Part shown: in pieces, positions 26,868 through 36,660 of the stretch | Position numbering within the stretch: position 1 is the stretch's first letter | Layout of the letters: each line of letters starts with the position of its first letter | From: Sphingomonas panacis | Lineage (GTDB): Bacteria; Pseudomonadota; Alphaproteobacteria; Sphingomonadales; Sphingomonadaceae | Reading direction: 5' to 3' | Assembly: GCF_001717955.1 (NCBI RefSeq) | Contig: NZ_CP014168.1 | Span: forward strand, 2,327,501 to 2,391,500 | DNA: 64,000 nucleotides | The notes under the pieces: generated by a model | Told to the model about the DNA's origin: nothing | Seen by the model: the letters and a program-made list of their open reading frames with translations, nothing else | The model's database searches: none | Program-made: the position numbers and the translations under genes

Positions 26868-29800
26868 TTACTTATCCTGCTGAAACCACAAACGGGGCAC
26901 GGCGCGCTGACGCGGCCAGACCTCGTCGAGCGTCCCCGCATCATAGAGCCGGCCGTTCTTCATGACCTGTGCGATCTCGCGCGTATTGCGGACATCGGCG
27001 AGCGGATTCTTGGAAAGGATCAGGAGATCGGCGTATTTGCCGGGTTCCAGACTGCCGATATAGGCGGCGCGGCCGATCTGCTCGGCGCTGTCGATGGTCG
27101 CGGCGCGCAACACCTCGGCGGGTGTCGCGCCGCCGGTCACATAGGCTTCCATCTCGAAATGATACCCGAGCCCCTGCACCGTGCCGTGGCTGCCCATGCC
27201 GACGACCCCGCCGTTGCGGCGGATGGTGAGCGCGTCCGCGGCGAAGCGGTTCCACGTCTGGTCGATCGGGGGCACCCAAATACGGTTGCGCGAGCGTGCC
27301 TCAAGGACGCTGGTTGGGATGAAACGACGTAGCTTGGCGTCGTTCAGAAGATCGCCCGCGATGATGAAATTGCTGAGCGGCGGCGCACCGCCATAGAGCA
27401 CGTTGAGCGTCGGCGAATAGCCGATCCGCGTTTTTGAATAGAGTGTCAGTACGTCCTTGCGGAGCGGCGTGATCGGCATGTTATGCTCGTTGCCGGCGAA
27501 GCCGTCGAGCGCGTGGCTGAGATTGAGGTTAAAGTCGCTGGCGCCTTCGGTTGTCGCCATCATGCCGAGTTCGGCAGTGGCCATTACCATATATTGCCGC
27601 TGGGTGCGGTTGCCGACCATATAGGATTTGATGTTGCGCGTGCGGTAATGGTCGCGATAGCGCGTCAGTACGTTGCGCGCATCGTCGAGCGAGTTGATCT
27701 CCGCATTGGAGAACACGCCCGGCCCGGTCGAAAAAGCGCGCGGACCGATCATCATGCCGGCATCGATCATGTCCTGATAGCCGAATACATCGACCGTGAA
27801 GGGCTGCACTTCCAGCGCCGATGTGACACCATAGGCAAGGTTGGCGAGGAAATCCCAGTGATTGGGGTCGAGAATCTCGCGGCGCGTCTCGAACCAATGC
27901 GCGTGGGTGTCGACGAAGCCGGGCACGATCCACCGGCCGCCCACGTCGCGGATCGTCGCGCCTGCCGGAACCGCGACGCTGCCAGTCGGGCCTACGGAAA
28001 CGATGCGGTTGCCGGTGACGACGACATCCGCCTTTTCGATCACGTCGGCGCCATGCTCGGTGATGACGGTCGCGCCGCGCAGGACGATGCTGCCGCCCGG
28101 CACGTCGCGCGGCAGTTCGACGGACGCCTCGACGCTCGTGGCGCGCCGCTCGGACGCCCCCCCTTGCGAGACTGCGGCGAGTTCGGTCGGAAGCGTGCGC
28201 AGGGTTGAGCCGACCGACCACAGCACGCTTTCCCCGTCCCGGCTCCAGCCGAGATAGTCGGCACCGATCGCCGTCACTTTGGCGGCGGCGACCGGCAGGT
28301 GGCCGAGATCCATCTTCTGCGGTTCGGCTCCCAGGAGCGGCGGAACGTCGACGAGGTAGAGCTGCGAGGCGGCCTTGATCAGCATCCGGCTGCCGTCCGG
28401 GCTGAGCCGCGCATCCTCGGGCGGCACAGGCAGGTTCGCGAAATAGCGATTGCCGTTGAGGACGGTGAGGGACGCCTCCTTGCGCTTGCCCGCGCCATCC
28501 GCCGCGACCGACCAGATATCGCTGCCCGCCATGAAGCGCAGCCGCGTGCCCGCGCTGTCATAATCGAGAGCGCGCGCGCCCGTCGCGCTGGTGACGATGC
28601 GGGGAGCGCCGCCGCCGAGCGGAAATGTCAGGACATCGGTGGCGAGCGCAGCGCCTTGTTCACTCGCCAGATTCAGCCGTTCGGTCTGGCTCGCGCGCAG
28701 CGCGGCGACGCTCCGCCCATCCGGCGAGACGACCGGCTCGGTGTAGAAAGCCGGCGCGGTCGTGAGCCGGCGAGCCCGCCCACCGTGTGCCGGGATCGAC
28801 CAGACCGCGCCGCCGCCCTGCGCATCCCATGTCACATAGACCAACGCACGGCCATCGGGCGTCCAGCTCGGCTGGAAGGCCATGCCTTCGACGCCGCCGA
28901 CTGAAACGGGGCCGCCGCCTGCCGTCAGCGCCTGCACATAGAGCTTGCCGAGTGCCGCGAAGGCGACGCGCTTGGCATCGGGTGAAAAGCGCGGGGACTG
29001 GATGATGCGGACGCGCACCGGCCCGGTTTCGTCGGGCACGGCCACGCGCGTGTTCCTGCCGATCGTCATGTCCACCTTGGCGGTAAAGGGTACATCGCCC
29101 CGCGTACCATCAGCCAGCGCGACGCGGGTGATCTTTCCGCCGATCGCAGTCAGGATCGCCGTGTCGCCGGGCAGGAAGGTCACGCGCGGAACGAGATCGT
29201 TGTAATAGCCGCTGATCTGCGTGTCGTGATCGATTGGGACGGTCAACAGGCGATCCTCGCCAGTGACGAGATCCCGCAGCCGCAGGCCCGTCTCCGCGCC
29301 ATTGCGGCTCGCATAGACCAGCTTGGTCCCGTCATGCGACACGGTGGGGCGCATCGCCGCGCCGGGCATGGCCGAGACGATCTTGTCCTCGGTCCCGGTA
29401 GCGAGATCGCGGCGCACGATCTCCCAATGCGGCAGCGGGCGAGCCGACCAGAGCGACCCGACTTTTCGCGAATAATAGAGGTACTTGCCGTCTGGAGAGG
29501 CGGTCGCGCCGATCACGTTGATGCGATCGTCGCCGCGCTCGGTGCCGGTCGGTTTCGCCTGCGTTATCTTGATGCCGCCGCCGCCGCGCATGTCATAGGC
29601 GTAGAGTTCGAACGCGAGGATGGCGTGTATCGTCCGGGAGACATAGACGAAGCGCCCGTCAGGCGACCAGGCGGGCGAGGTGTAGAGCGCCGGCCCGGCG
29701 TCGTTCGAGAGCTTTCGCGCATCGCTGCCATCGGCATTGGCGATCCAAAGGTTGTTCGCTCCGGCCCGGTCCGAAAGGAAGGCGATGTGTTTGCCATCGG

Positions 29801-30071
29801 GCGAGAAAACCGGCTGCGTTTCGAAAGCCTGTCCCGTCAGCAGCGGTCGCGCGGTGCCGCCGGCGATGTCGAGCGTGTAGATGTCGCCGAGCAGATCGAA
29901 CAGGATCGTCTTGCCGTCCGGCGACACGTCGAGCGCCATCCAGGTGACTTCCGAGGTATCGAACTGCAGCCGCTCCGTCGGCGCGAGCGGGAGGGCCGGG
30001 GTCTGGCCAGCCGCACTGCTTCCCAATGCGATCGCGAGAGCGAGGAGAGAGCAGCGGGCGGCCCGGATCAT
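26868..30071 (-). CDS. Exported amidohydrolase with N-terminal beta-propeller (PD40) domain
   Basis: A 1067-residue two-domain protein. A signal peptide (MIRAARCSLLALAIALGSSAAGQ) sends it to the periplasm. Residues from about 35 to 640 hold TolB/PD40-type propeller repeats (DVSPDGKTILFDLLGDIYTL; FSPDGKHIAFLSDRAGANNLWI; SHDGTKLVYASR). The C-terminal domain is an amidohydrolase: PGFVDTHAHWFE supplies the HxH metal ligands and GKYADLLILSKNP ends the barrel. Near the usual catalytic Asp the sequence reads GMGSHGTVQGLG, as in this propeller subfamily. It lies 12 bp downstream of a TonB receptor gene on the same strand, so the receptor probably imports its substrate, perhaps a peptide or cyclic amide. 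Confidence 0.88.
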   Translation of the reverse strand: MIRAARCSLLALAIALGSSAAGQTPALPLAPTERLQFDTSEVTWMALDVSPDGKTILFDLLGDIYTLDIAGGTARPLLTGQAFETQPVFSPDGKHIAFLSDRAGANNLWIANADGSDARKLSNDAGPALYTSPAWSPDGRFVYVSRTIHAILAFELYAYDMRGGGGIKITQAKPTGTERGDDRINVIGATASPDGKYLYYSRKVGSLWSARPLPHWEIVRRDLATGTEDKIVSAMPGAAMRPTVSHDGTKLVYASRNGAETGLRLRDLVTGEDRLLTVPIDHDTQISGYYNDLVPRVTFLPGDTAILTAIGGKITRVALADGTRGDVPFTAKVDMTIGRNTRVAVPDETGPVRVRIIQSPRFSPDAKRVAFAALGKLYVQALTAGGGPVSVGGVEGMAFQPSWTPDGRALVYVTWDAQGGGAVWSIPAHGGRARRLTTAPAFYTEPVVSPDGRSVAALRASQTERLNLASEQGAALATDVLTFPLGGGAPRIVTSATGARALDYDSAGTRLRFMAGSDIWSVAADGAGKRKEASLTVLNGNRYFANLPVPPEDARLSPDGSRMLIKAASQLYLVDVPPLLGAEPQKMDLGHLPVAAAKVTAIGADYLGWSRDGESVLWSVGSTLRTLPTELAAVSQGGASERRATSVEASVELPRDVPGGSIVLRGATVITEHGADVIEKADVVVTGNRIVSVGPTGSVAVPAGATIRDVGGRWIVPGFVDTHAHWFETRREILDPNHWDFLANLAYGVTSALEVQPFTVDVFGYQDMIDAGMMIGPRAFSTGPGVFSNAEINSLDDARNVLTRYRDHYRTRNIKSYMVGNRTQRQYMVMATAELGMMATTEGASDFNLNLSHALDGFAGNEHNMPITPLRKDVLTLYSKTRIGYSPTLNVLYGGAPPLSNFIIAGDLLNDAKLRRFIPTSVLEARSRNRIWVPPIDQTWNRFAADALTIRRNGGVVGMGSHGTVQGLGYHFEMEAYVTGGATPAEVLRAATIDSAEQIGRAAYIGSLEPGKYADLLILSKNPLADVRNTREIAQVMKNGRLYDAGTLDEVWPRQRAVPRLWFQQDK

Positions 30072-30083
30072 GTTTCTGTTCCC

Positions 30084-32816
30084 TCAGAATTTGACGCGCG
30101 TGCCGATCGTCATGAACCGGCCGACCGTGTCGTAAAAAGGCGAGAAGCCCGATGCGATCGGCGGATCGCGATCGAACAGGTTGGAGACGTTGGCATAGAT
30201 CTCCAGACCCGGCCCATGCGAGACGGGCACCTTCACGCTCGCTTGAAGATCGACGTAGGTATAGGCAGGCACGCGGTTGTTGGTGATGTTCTGGTTGCGG
30301 TTGTAGAAGCCGGGCGAGATGTAGCGCATCCGGACCAGCCCGCTGAACACGCTGTCGCCGTAGCCGATGCTGCCGTTCACCCGCCAGGACGGCATGCCGT
30401 TTACGAAGGCGTAGCTGGTATTGTCGACATATTCGATCCGGCTGATGCCGTCGTAGGTCGTGAGGCTGTCGACCCAGGTGCCGATCACACGGACGTTCAG
30501 CCGTCGTGCGTCGCTCAGCGCCAGGGTATAAGCAATCTCGCCATCGATGCCGTTGGTCTTGTACTGTGAGAGGTTTACAGAGTTCGACTGGACGCTGAGC
30601 AGATTGCCGCCCGCATCCCGGAACACGCGGCTGCACAGGTCGAGATTGCCCGCGCGGCAGCGGTTGACGAGATCCTGCGCGCTGACGGTTGTGATGACGT
30701 TGTTGATGGTGATGTCGAAATAATCGAGCGAGGCGGTAAGGCCGCGCAGCGGCGAGGTGGTGACGCCAGCGGTCCAGGTGTCGGCCTTTTCGGGCGTGAG
30801 ATTCTGGTTCCCCCCGCCGTTGACGAGGGTGTTGACCGTGACCGTGCGGCCGTTGACGATATCGGTCACGTTCACATAGCTGATCGTCTGCGTCGAATAG
30901 AGTTCACTGAGCGAAGGCGCGCGAATGTCGCGCGAGCGGGTGACGCGGCCGACCACGCCGGGGAAGAATTCGTTGGTGGCGCCCAATTTCCACGACCAGA
31001 TGCCACCGCTGTTGCGATAGTCCGAATAGCGTGCCGCGCCGTTGAACTCGAGGTTGCGCAGCAATGGCAGGTTCTTTGCCAGCGGCACGAGCAGTTCGGC
31101 AAAGCCCTCCTTCACGGAATCCTTGCCGTAGAGCGAACCGAACTGGAAGGTCGTGAAGGCGGAAGCCTGATCGAGCGCGCCCGCCGTCGAAGTGGTCCCT
31201 TCCCATCGGCTTTCCGCGCCTACCGCGGCCGAGACCGGCCCAGCCCACAGCGAGAATGGTTCGCCGCGCAGGCTGATGCCGGCGGTATCGAGCGTGCTCT
31301 TTGCGCGCGAGCTCGGCGTACCCGTGACATAGGCGATAGCCGCAGCAGACGGCGCGCCGTTGCCGAACAGATTGACCGGCACGCAATTGGTCGAGCTGTT
31401 GGTGAGCGCGATGCGGCAGATTGGCTGGCCCGTAACCGGGCTGATGACCGAATCCACCGCGTTGGCGAAGTTCTGGGTCAGGCGGAAACCGGGCGTGTCG
31501 AGATTGTTCTCGGATTCGCCGTGGCTGTAATAGGCGCTGTAGCGCAGCTTGCCCGCGAACGCCGTACCGTCGAGCGCGACCGTGCCCTGGATGGCGGGGC
31601 GGCGCACGTCGATCGTCGAATATGAGAGATCCGAATTGTATCGGCCCATCGTGAAGCTGGTCTGCCCCGCGGCGGCCAACTGGGCCTTGATCTCGGGACG
31701 CAGGAAGGCGTTGTCACTGCGAATGGTGATGTTGCCGCGATTGTGATCGCCGAACCAGGTATACTCGCCCCAGTAGCGCGAGTAGCGCAGCTCGGCGGTC
31801 AATTTCAGGTTGTTGGTGAGGTCGTAAGACAGCCGCGCCATGCCTGCGACGCGCTTCTGCGGGGTTATGAGGGGGCTACGGTCGTCGTCCGACGGGGCCT
31901 CGCCACCGATCATGTTGGTGCCAACCACCGTGCCGAGATCGGGCATGCGCAGCGTGCCGTCCGGGTTAAAGCTCCGGTTGCGCAGCACCCCCGAAGTGAT
32001 CATTCCGCCGACCAGTGCATTGGCGTACCCGACATCGGTCGTCAGCGTCGAGGAACCATCGGCGTTGGGGATCAGCGCCCAGCGGCCGGTGTTGGCGCGC
32101 GCGGTCTTTTGGAGCAGGCCGTCATTCTCGAAATACTCGCCACCAATCATGAAATGGCCGCGCCCGTCCGCGAAATTGAAGCCGGCGGCGCCCTCGAAGC
32201 GATGCTGCGCGGCGTCGCCATAGGTCGAGATGCCGGCCTCGGCACCCAATTTTACGCCGGTCAGCTTGTCGTCGAGGCGGATGTTCACCACGCCCGCCAC
32301 CGCACCCGAACCCCACGCCGCCGACGCGCCGCCGGTAACGATGTCGATATTCTTGACCAGCACCGAGGGAATCGTGCTGAGATCGTTCTCGCTGGAGAAG
32401 CGGCGGCCATCGATCAGCACCAAGGTGCGCGTCGCGCCCAGGCCGCGCAGATCGACCGGGAAGCGGCCGGCCTGCGCGTTGGTGCCCGAGGTTTGCGGCG
32501 ACTGGCCTGCCTTGAACTGCGGCAGATCGGCGAGTGCTGCGCCAACGTTGGCGCGGCTGCCGACGCTCAGGTCTTCGGCGCTGACCCGGGTCAGCGGAGT
32601 CGGAGATTCGAAGCCGGGGCGGTCGATGCGCGAGCCCGAGACAACGATGTCCTGCTGCAGCTCCTCGGCTTGCTCGGCCGGCGCGTCGAGACCGGGTTTT
32701 TCCTGCGGCGCGGGCGGACCATCCTGAGCCCAGGCAGGCGCCGCGCCAGCCAGGAAGACCAGAGCGCCGCTGGCCAACCAGCGTGCGTGACGGGATTTGG
32801 TGGACCTGAGCTGCAT
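30084..32816 (-). CDS. TonB-dependent outer-membrane receptor
   Basis: A 910-residue receptor of the large class typical of sphingomonads. The open frame extends to 33002, but the ATG at 32816 follows AAGGGGG and yields a proper signal peptide (about MQLRSTKSRHARWLASGALV, cleavage after AWAQ). A TonB-box-like QQDIVVSGSRIDRPGFES leads the plug, which contains RTLVLIDGRRFSSENDLST and IVTGGASAAWGSGAVAGVVN. The barrel ends with RFMTIGTRVKF. It forms an operon with the propeller amidohydrolase. An Lrp gene on the same strand lies 206 bp upstream and may regulate it. Confidence 0.92.
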   Translation of the reverse strand: MQLRSTKSRHARWLASGALVFLAGAAPAWAQDGPPAPQEKPGLDAPAEQAEELQQDIVVSGSRIDRPGFESPTPLTRVSAEDLSVGSRANVGAALADLPQFKAGQSPQTSGTNAQAGRFPVDLRGLGATRTLVLIDGRRFSSENDLSTIPSVLVKNIDIVTGGASAAWGSGAVAGVVNIRLDDKLTGVKLGAEAGISTYGDAAQHRFEGAAGFNFADGRGHFMIGGEYFENDGLLQKTARANTGRWALIPNADGSSTLTTDVGYANALVGGMITSGVLRNRSFNPDGTLRMPDLGTVVGTNMIGGEAPSDDDRSPLITPQKRVAGMARLSYDLTNNLKLTAELRYSRYWGEYTWFGDHNRGNITIRSDNAFLRPEIKAQLAAAGQTSFTMGRYNSDLSYSTIDVRRPAIQGTVALDGTAFAGKLRYSAYYSHGESENNLDTPGFRLTQNFANAVDSVISPVTGQPICRIALTNSSTNCVPVNLFGNGAPSAAAIAYVTGTPSSRAKSTLDTAGISLRGEPFSLWAGPVSAAVGAESRWEGTTSTAGALDQASAFTTFQFGSLYGKDSVKEGFAELLVPLAKNLPLLRNLEFNGAARYSDYRNSGGIWSWKLGATNEFFPGVVGRVTRSRDIRAPSLSELYSTQTISYVNVTDIVNGRTVTVNTLVNGGGNQNLTPEKADTWTAGVTTSPLRGLTASLDYFDITINNVITTVSAQDLVNRCRAGNLDLCSRVFRDAGGNLLSVQSNSVNLSQYKTNGIDGEIAYTLALSDARRLNVRVIGTWVDSLTTYDGISRIEYVDNTSYAFVNGMPSWRVNGSIGYGDSVFSGLVRMRYISPGFYNRNQNITNNRVPAYTYVDLQASVKVPVSHGPGLEIYANVSNLFDRDPPIASGFSPFYDTVGRFMTIGTRVKF

Positions 32817-33022
32817 GATAACCCCCTTGAGAATGTCGCGCGACCGTCCCTGTCGTGCGTCGCGATGGCCGGGCAGCTTGGTGCCGCTTCGTGTCATTGG
32901 AGGACAACCTTCGGGACCAAGCCGGTCTCCGAAACATCCAATTTGATAACCGGGCGGGGGTCCAGTCGATCGCGCAGGATGCATGTTGCCCGGCAGCCAC
33001 ATGATCCGTTTTGCAGGCGCGC

Positions 33023-33448
33023 CTAGGCGCTGCTGAGCAACAGGCTGGTCTCGCTATTGAGAATGCCCTCGATCGCGCGGATTTCGCGCAGGATGCGATC
33101 GAACGACTGGAGATCCTCGGCCGAGATCTCCGCGATCAGATCCCAGGTGCCATTGGTGGTATGTAGGGCGCGCAGTTCGGGGAAGCTGCGCAACTGACGA
33201 ATGATCGCTGAGGTGGAGCGACCCGCCACCTCGATCATCATCACCGCGCGCAGGCCGTGGGTGCCGGTTGGTTCCTGCACCCGCACGGTGAAGCCCAGGA
33301 TCGCGCCGCTGGCGAGCATGCGGTCAAGCCGCATCTGCACCGTCGCCCGCGACACCCCCAGCACGCTGGCGATTTTGGCGATCGGCGCGCGCCCGTCGCC
33401 GCGGAGTGTTGCAATGATACGCCGGTCGAGCTGATCCAGATTAAGCAT
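33023..33448 (-). CDS. Lrp/AsnC-family regulator
   Basis: A 141-residue feast/famine regulator. The N-terminal HTH is LDQLDRRIIATLRGDGRAPI then AKIASVLGVSRATVQMRLDRM (about 4-46). The C-terminal RAM ligand domain contains RAVMMIEVAGRSTSAIIRQL and LHTTNGTWDLIAEI, with the G-x-x-D signature that senses amino acids. It is divergent from an ornithine cyclodeaminase-like gene, with AGCAT/ATGCT half-sites in the gap. Lrp proteins beside such enzymes usually respond to the amino acid degraded. Confidence 0.9.
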   Translation of the reverse strand: MLNLDQLDRRIIATLRGDGRAPIAKIASVLGVSRATVQMRLDRMLASGAILGFTVRVQEPTGTHGLRAVMMIEVAGRSTSAIIRQLRSFPELRALHTTNGTWDLIAEISAEDLQSFDRILREIRAIEGILNSETSLLLSSA

Positions 33449-33505
33449 AAGAAATGCTCGATCAGTTTTTGCAATATGTCAAATCCTATCCGACAAAACG
33501 AGCAT
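33444..33505. promoter_or_regulatory. Candidate Lrp-type half-sites
   Basis: AGCAT (33444-33448) and ATGCT (33454-33458) form an inverted pair over the lrp start. ATGCTCG (33454-33460) and CGAGCAT (33499-33505) form a wider perfect 7-bp inverted repeat. The spacing would suit a wrapped Lrp oligomer controlling both divergent genes. Inferred. Confidence 0.4.
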
Positions 33506-33572
33506 GATGCGAATGTTCCTAATCATCCTGCGCGTCATACTGATGACCACGGGATTTCAGGGAGATGCGGAT

Positions 33573-34616
33573 ATGACGAGATTCATCGGTGTGGAAAGCC
33601 TCGCGGCGATGGTCCACGAGGTTGGCGTGGATACATTTCTGCGCGGACTGGCCGACTATATCGAGGCCGATTTTCTGCGCTGGTCGCAGTTCCACAAGGT
33701 GCCGCGTCATGCCAGCCATGGCGATATCGGCGTCGTCGAGCTGATGCCGATCAGCGACGATCGGCTGTTCGGCTTCAAATACGTCAACGGCCATCCATCA
33801 AACGGTCGACACAACTTGCTCACGGTCGCCGCATTCGGTGTGCTGTCGGACATGGCGACCGGCTATCCGCGCCTCATGAGCGAAATGACGTTGCTTACCG
33901 CCTTGCGTACCGCTGCGACTTCCGCGCTGGTCGCGCGGCGGCTGGCGAGGCCCGATAGCCGCGTGATGGCCATCATCGGCCTCGGCGCCCAGTCCGACTT
34001 CCAGGCGCTCGCCTTTCGCGCGCTGCTCGGTATCGAGCGGCTGCGGGTATACGACATCGACCCGGATTCGACCGCCAAGTTCGTTCGCAACATGAGCGCG
34101 CGCGGCTTCAGGATCGAGGTGTGCGACACGAGCCAGGATGCGGTGGTCGGCGCGGATATCATCACGACAGCGACCGCGGACAAGCGCAACGCCACGATCC
34201 TGTCGTCCAACATGGTCGGCGCGGGGGTTCACATCAACGCCATTGGCGGCGATTGTCCCGGCAAGACCGAATTGCAGCGCGACATTCTCTCGCGCGCCGC
34301 GGTGTTCGTCGAGCTGGAGGAGCAGACCCGGATCGAGGGCGAGTTGCAGCAGATGCCGGCGACGTTCCCCGTTACCGAGATTTGGCAGGTGCTGGCGGGA
34401 ATGGCGGAGGGCCGCACCGATGCTGATCAGATCACGCTGTTCGACTCGGTCGGCTTCGCGCTCGAGGACTTCTCGGCACTGCGCTATCTCGATGATCTCG
34501 CGCGGGATTCATCGCACGTTGTCGAGATCGACCTTATCGCCGCGCCGAGCGTTCCGGTGGACCTGTTCGGGCTGCTGGAAGCCCATCGCGCGCCCGTGCC
34601 GCTGCTGGCGGCCTGA
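33573..34616 (+). CDS. Ornithine cyclodeaminase/mu-crystallin family protein
   Basis: A 347-residue NAD-dependent enzyme of the OCD family, which includes ornithine cyclodeaminase, alanine dehydrogenase and ketimine reductases. Seen: VKYVNGHP-like FKYVNGHPSNGRHNLLTV, RTAATSALVARRLARPDS (about 110-127), the Rossmann loop MAIIGLGAQSDFQALAF, and INAIGGDCPGKTEL in place of the usual NAVGGDxPGK. The open frame starts at 33504, but MTRFIGVESLAAM at 33573 has GGGAG upstream and matches family starts. Divergent Lrp control suggests an amino-acid substrate. It precedes an amidase, which may release that amino acid. Confidence 0.88.
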   Translation: MTRFIGVESLAAMVHEVGVDTFLRGLADYIEADFLRWSQFHKVPRHASHGDIGVVELMPISDDRLFGFKYVNGHPSNGRHNLLTVAAFGVLSDMATGYPRLMSEMTLLTALRTAATSALVARRLARPDSRVMAIIGLGAQSDFQALAFRALLGIERLRVYDIDPDSTAKFVRNMSARGFRIEVCDTSQDAVVGADIITTATADKRNATILSSNMVGAGVHINAIGGDCPGKTELQRDILSRAAVFVELEEQTRIEGELQQMPATFPVTEIWQVLAGMAEGRTDADQITLFDSVGFALEDFSALRYLDDLARDSSHVVEIDLIAAPSVPVDLFGLLEAHRAPVPLLAA

Positions 34617-34693
34617 CTGAAATGGCATTGGTCCCCGCCGGCCGTCGCGTCTTGGAGGTGTCGCCGCGCCGAATCGGCTCTGTAGGCTAGGAT

Positions 34694-36265
34694 ATGGACG
34701 ATCCCGACCAGCCCAGCCCGTCGCTGTCACGGCGCACTTTCATGACCGCACCGGCGGCGTTCGCGGCGACGCAGGCGCTCGCGGCACCCGGAAGCGCGGG
34801 CACGGCACGAGAGCGGAGCCGGGACGCGGAGATCCTGGCCATGGGGGCGACCGATCTCGCTGCAGCACTTCGCCGCCGCGACCTGTCGAGCCGGGAGTTG
34901 ATGGCCGCGCACCTCGATCGCACCGACCGGCTCAATCCGCGCTTCAACGCGATCGTCTCGCGCGTGCCGGCCGATCACCTGATGAAAGCAGCGGCGGCGT
35001 GCGATGCGGATGCCGCGGCGGGTCGATTCCGGGGGCCGCTTCACGGCTTTCCTCACGCCGTGAAGGACACCGCCCCAACGCGCGGCATCCGCACCACGCA
35101 AGGGTCGCCGATCCTGCGCGATAACATCCCGACGGCGGATTCGCTGGTGGTGTCACGGATGCGCGGGGCGGGTGCGATCTTTGTCGGCAAGAGCAACGTG
35201 CCCGAGTTTGCGCTCGGCTCCCACAGCTTCAATCCCGTCTTCGGGGTGACGCGAAACGCATGGAATCCCGCGGTCGCGGCAGGCGGCAGCACCGGCGGTG
35301 GCGCGGTGGCCCTGGCGCTGCGGATGGTGCCGTTGGCCGATGGCAGCGATTTTGGCGGATCGTTGCGCAATCCCGCGGGGTGGAACAACATCTTCGGTTT
35401 CCGTCCCTCCTTCGGACGCGTACCGTCGGCACCGTCGAGCGACGTGTTCGGGCAGACCTTCGCCACCTCCGGCCCGCTCGGGCGGCATGTCCGCGATGTC
35501 GCTTTGCTGCTGTCAGTGCAGGCAGGCCCCGATCCACGGGCGCCGTTTTCGCTGCCCGATGATCCCGCGCGCTTCGCAGGATCGCTCGAACGCGCGTGGA
35601 AGGGCGGTCGGATCGGCTGGCTCGGGGATCTTCAAGGGGCTCTCCCGACAGAGCCGGGCGTGATGGAGACCTGCACGCACGCGCTCTCCGCCTTCCGCGA
35701 CATTGGCATGGTGGTCGAGGAGGCGAAGCTGCCGCTCTCTGCCGAGGAGATGTGGCGCACCGCCGTCACGCTGCGTTTCTGGTCGGTCGGCGCCGATCTG
35801 ATCGGCTATTACGACGATCCCGCCAAGCGCGCCTTGCTCAAGCCCGAAGCGATCTACGAGATCGAGGGCTATCGCGCGTTGACCGGTCGCCAGGTCGCCG
35901 AGGCTTCAGAGGGCAGGAGCCGTATCTATCAGGCGTTCCGCACGCTGTTTGAGCGCTATGATTTCGTGGTGCTGCCGAGCGCGCAGGTCTTCCCATTCGC
36001 GGTTGAGGAACGCTGGCCGCGCGAGATCGCGGGCCGAGCGATGGACAGCTACCATCGTTGGATGGAGGTTACCCTGCCAGTTACCATGGCGGGCCTGCCG
36101 GCGCTGGCAGTGCCGGCGGGCTTCGGTGGCGCGAAGAACCTGCCGATCGGACTGCAGATTGTCGGACCGAACCATGCCGATCTGGCCGTGCTCCAGGTCG
36201 GGCACGCCTATGAGCAGGCCTTCCCCTGGATCGCGAGATCCTTGCCCGAGCCACTGCGCACCTGA
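34694..36265 (+). CDS. Amidase-signature family amidase, likely exported
   Basis: A 523-residue amidase of the AS family. The N-terminus SLSRRTFMTAPAAFAATQAL is a twin-arginine-type leader, so the enzyme is probably periplasmic. The catalytic Ser-cisSer-Lys triad is visible: Lys in FPHAVKDTAP, the cis-Ser in AAGGSTGGGAVALAL and the nucleophile Ser in GSDFGGSLRNPAGW. GKSNVPEFALGSHSFNPVFG is also typical. Members hydrolyse amides of many kinds, including peptide amides and aryl amides. It lies 77 bp after the OCD-like gene and is probably co-transcribed, completing an amide-to-amino-acid route with the propeller amidohydrolase. Confidence 0.9.
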   Translation: MDDPDQPSPSLSRRTFMTAPAAFAATQALAAPGSAGTARERSRDAEILAMGATDLAAALRRRDLSSRELMAAHLDRTDRLNPRFNAIVSRVPADHLMKAAAACDADAAAGRFRGPLHGFPHAVKDTAPTRGIRTTQGSPILRDNIPTADSLVVSRMRGAGAIFVGKSNVPEFALGSHSFNPVFGVTRNAWNPAVAAGGSTGGGAVALALRMVPLADGSDFGGSLRNPAGWNNIFGFRPSFGRVPSAPSSDVFGQTFATSGPLGRHVRDVALLLSVQAGPDPRAPFSLPDDPARFAGSLERAWKGGRIGWLGDLQGALPTEPGVMETCTHALSAFRDIGMVVEEAKLPLSAEEMWRTAVTLRFWSVGADLIGYYDDPAKRALLKPEAIYEIEGYRALTGRQVAEASEGRSRIYQAFRTLFERYDFVVLPSAQVFPFAVEERWPREIAGRAMDSYHRWMEVTLPVTMAGLPALAVPAGFGGAKNLPIGLQIVGPNHADLAVLQVGHAYEQAFPWIARSLPEPLRT

Positions 36266-36660
36266 ACTGGAAGGCGAAAAGTGTCATGATCTCGTCGGGG
36301 CTCGCACCGTACCTCCCGGTCCGACTTCGCTTGCGGATGAACAGCCGGAGGTGGTTCAGCAATAGCGCATCGGGTTCTGGCCCTGTCCAGAACCGCCTTG
36401 GCGCGCTCGGTTCGGTGTAGGCGGAGGCGCAAGCGCTGGTGCTCGACAGGTCATGATGCGGCAACGCGCGACCGGACGGGTACTATGCGATCAGTCTTAG
36501 ACTTTGGATGCCGAACGAGAAAGGGCGGGGCCACGTGGCAGCCCCTTGATCCGAAAACCCTCAGGTGAGGAGTTGGAGCCTCCGGCAAACCCGGGGCGGT
36601 TCAGGGCGTCCACAGATGGGTCTACGAAGGTTGGGCTACGTCGGTGCTGTATTGATCGGT
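36266..36660. other. Gene-free stretch between convergent genes
   Basis: No supported gene on either strand. It lies between the convergent amidase and MHYT-GGDEF-EAL genes. The segment around 36570-36605 looks like an insertion-sequence end, but no matching inverted copy or transposase was found. Confidence 0.4.

Noticed and set aside
29226..30569. Long plus-strand frames opposite the propeller amidohydrolase and third TonB receptor (also 31743-33026)
   Set aside because: High-G+C antisense frames with biased composition and no domain; the minus-strand genes have signal peptides and family motifs.
36570..36605. A possible insertion-sequence end near GCCTCCGGCAAACCCGGGG
   Set aside because: No inverted partner, target duplication or transposase fragment was found in the window.
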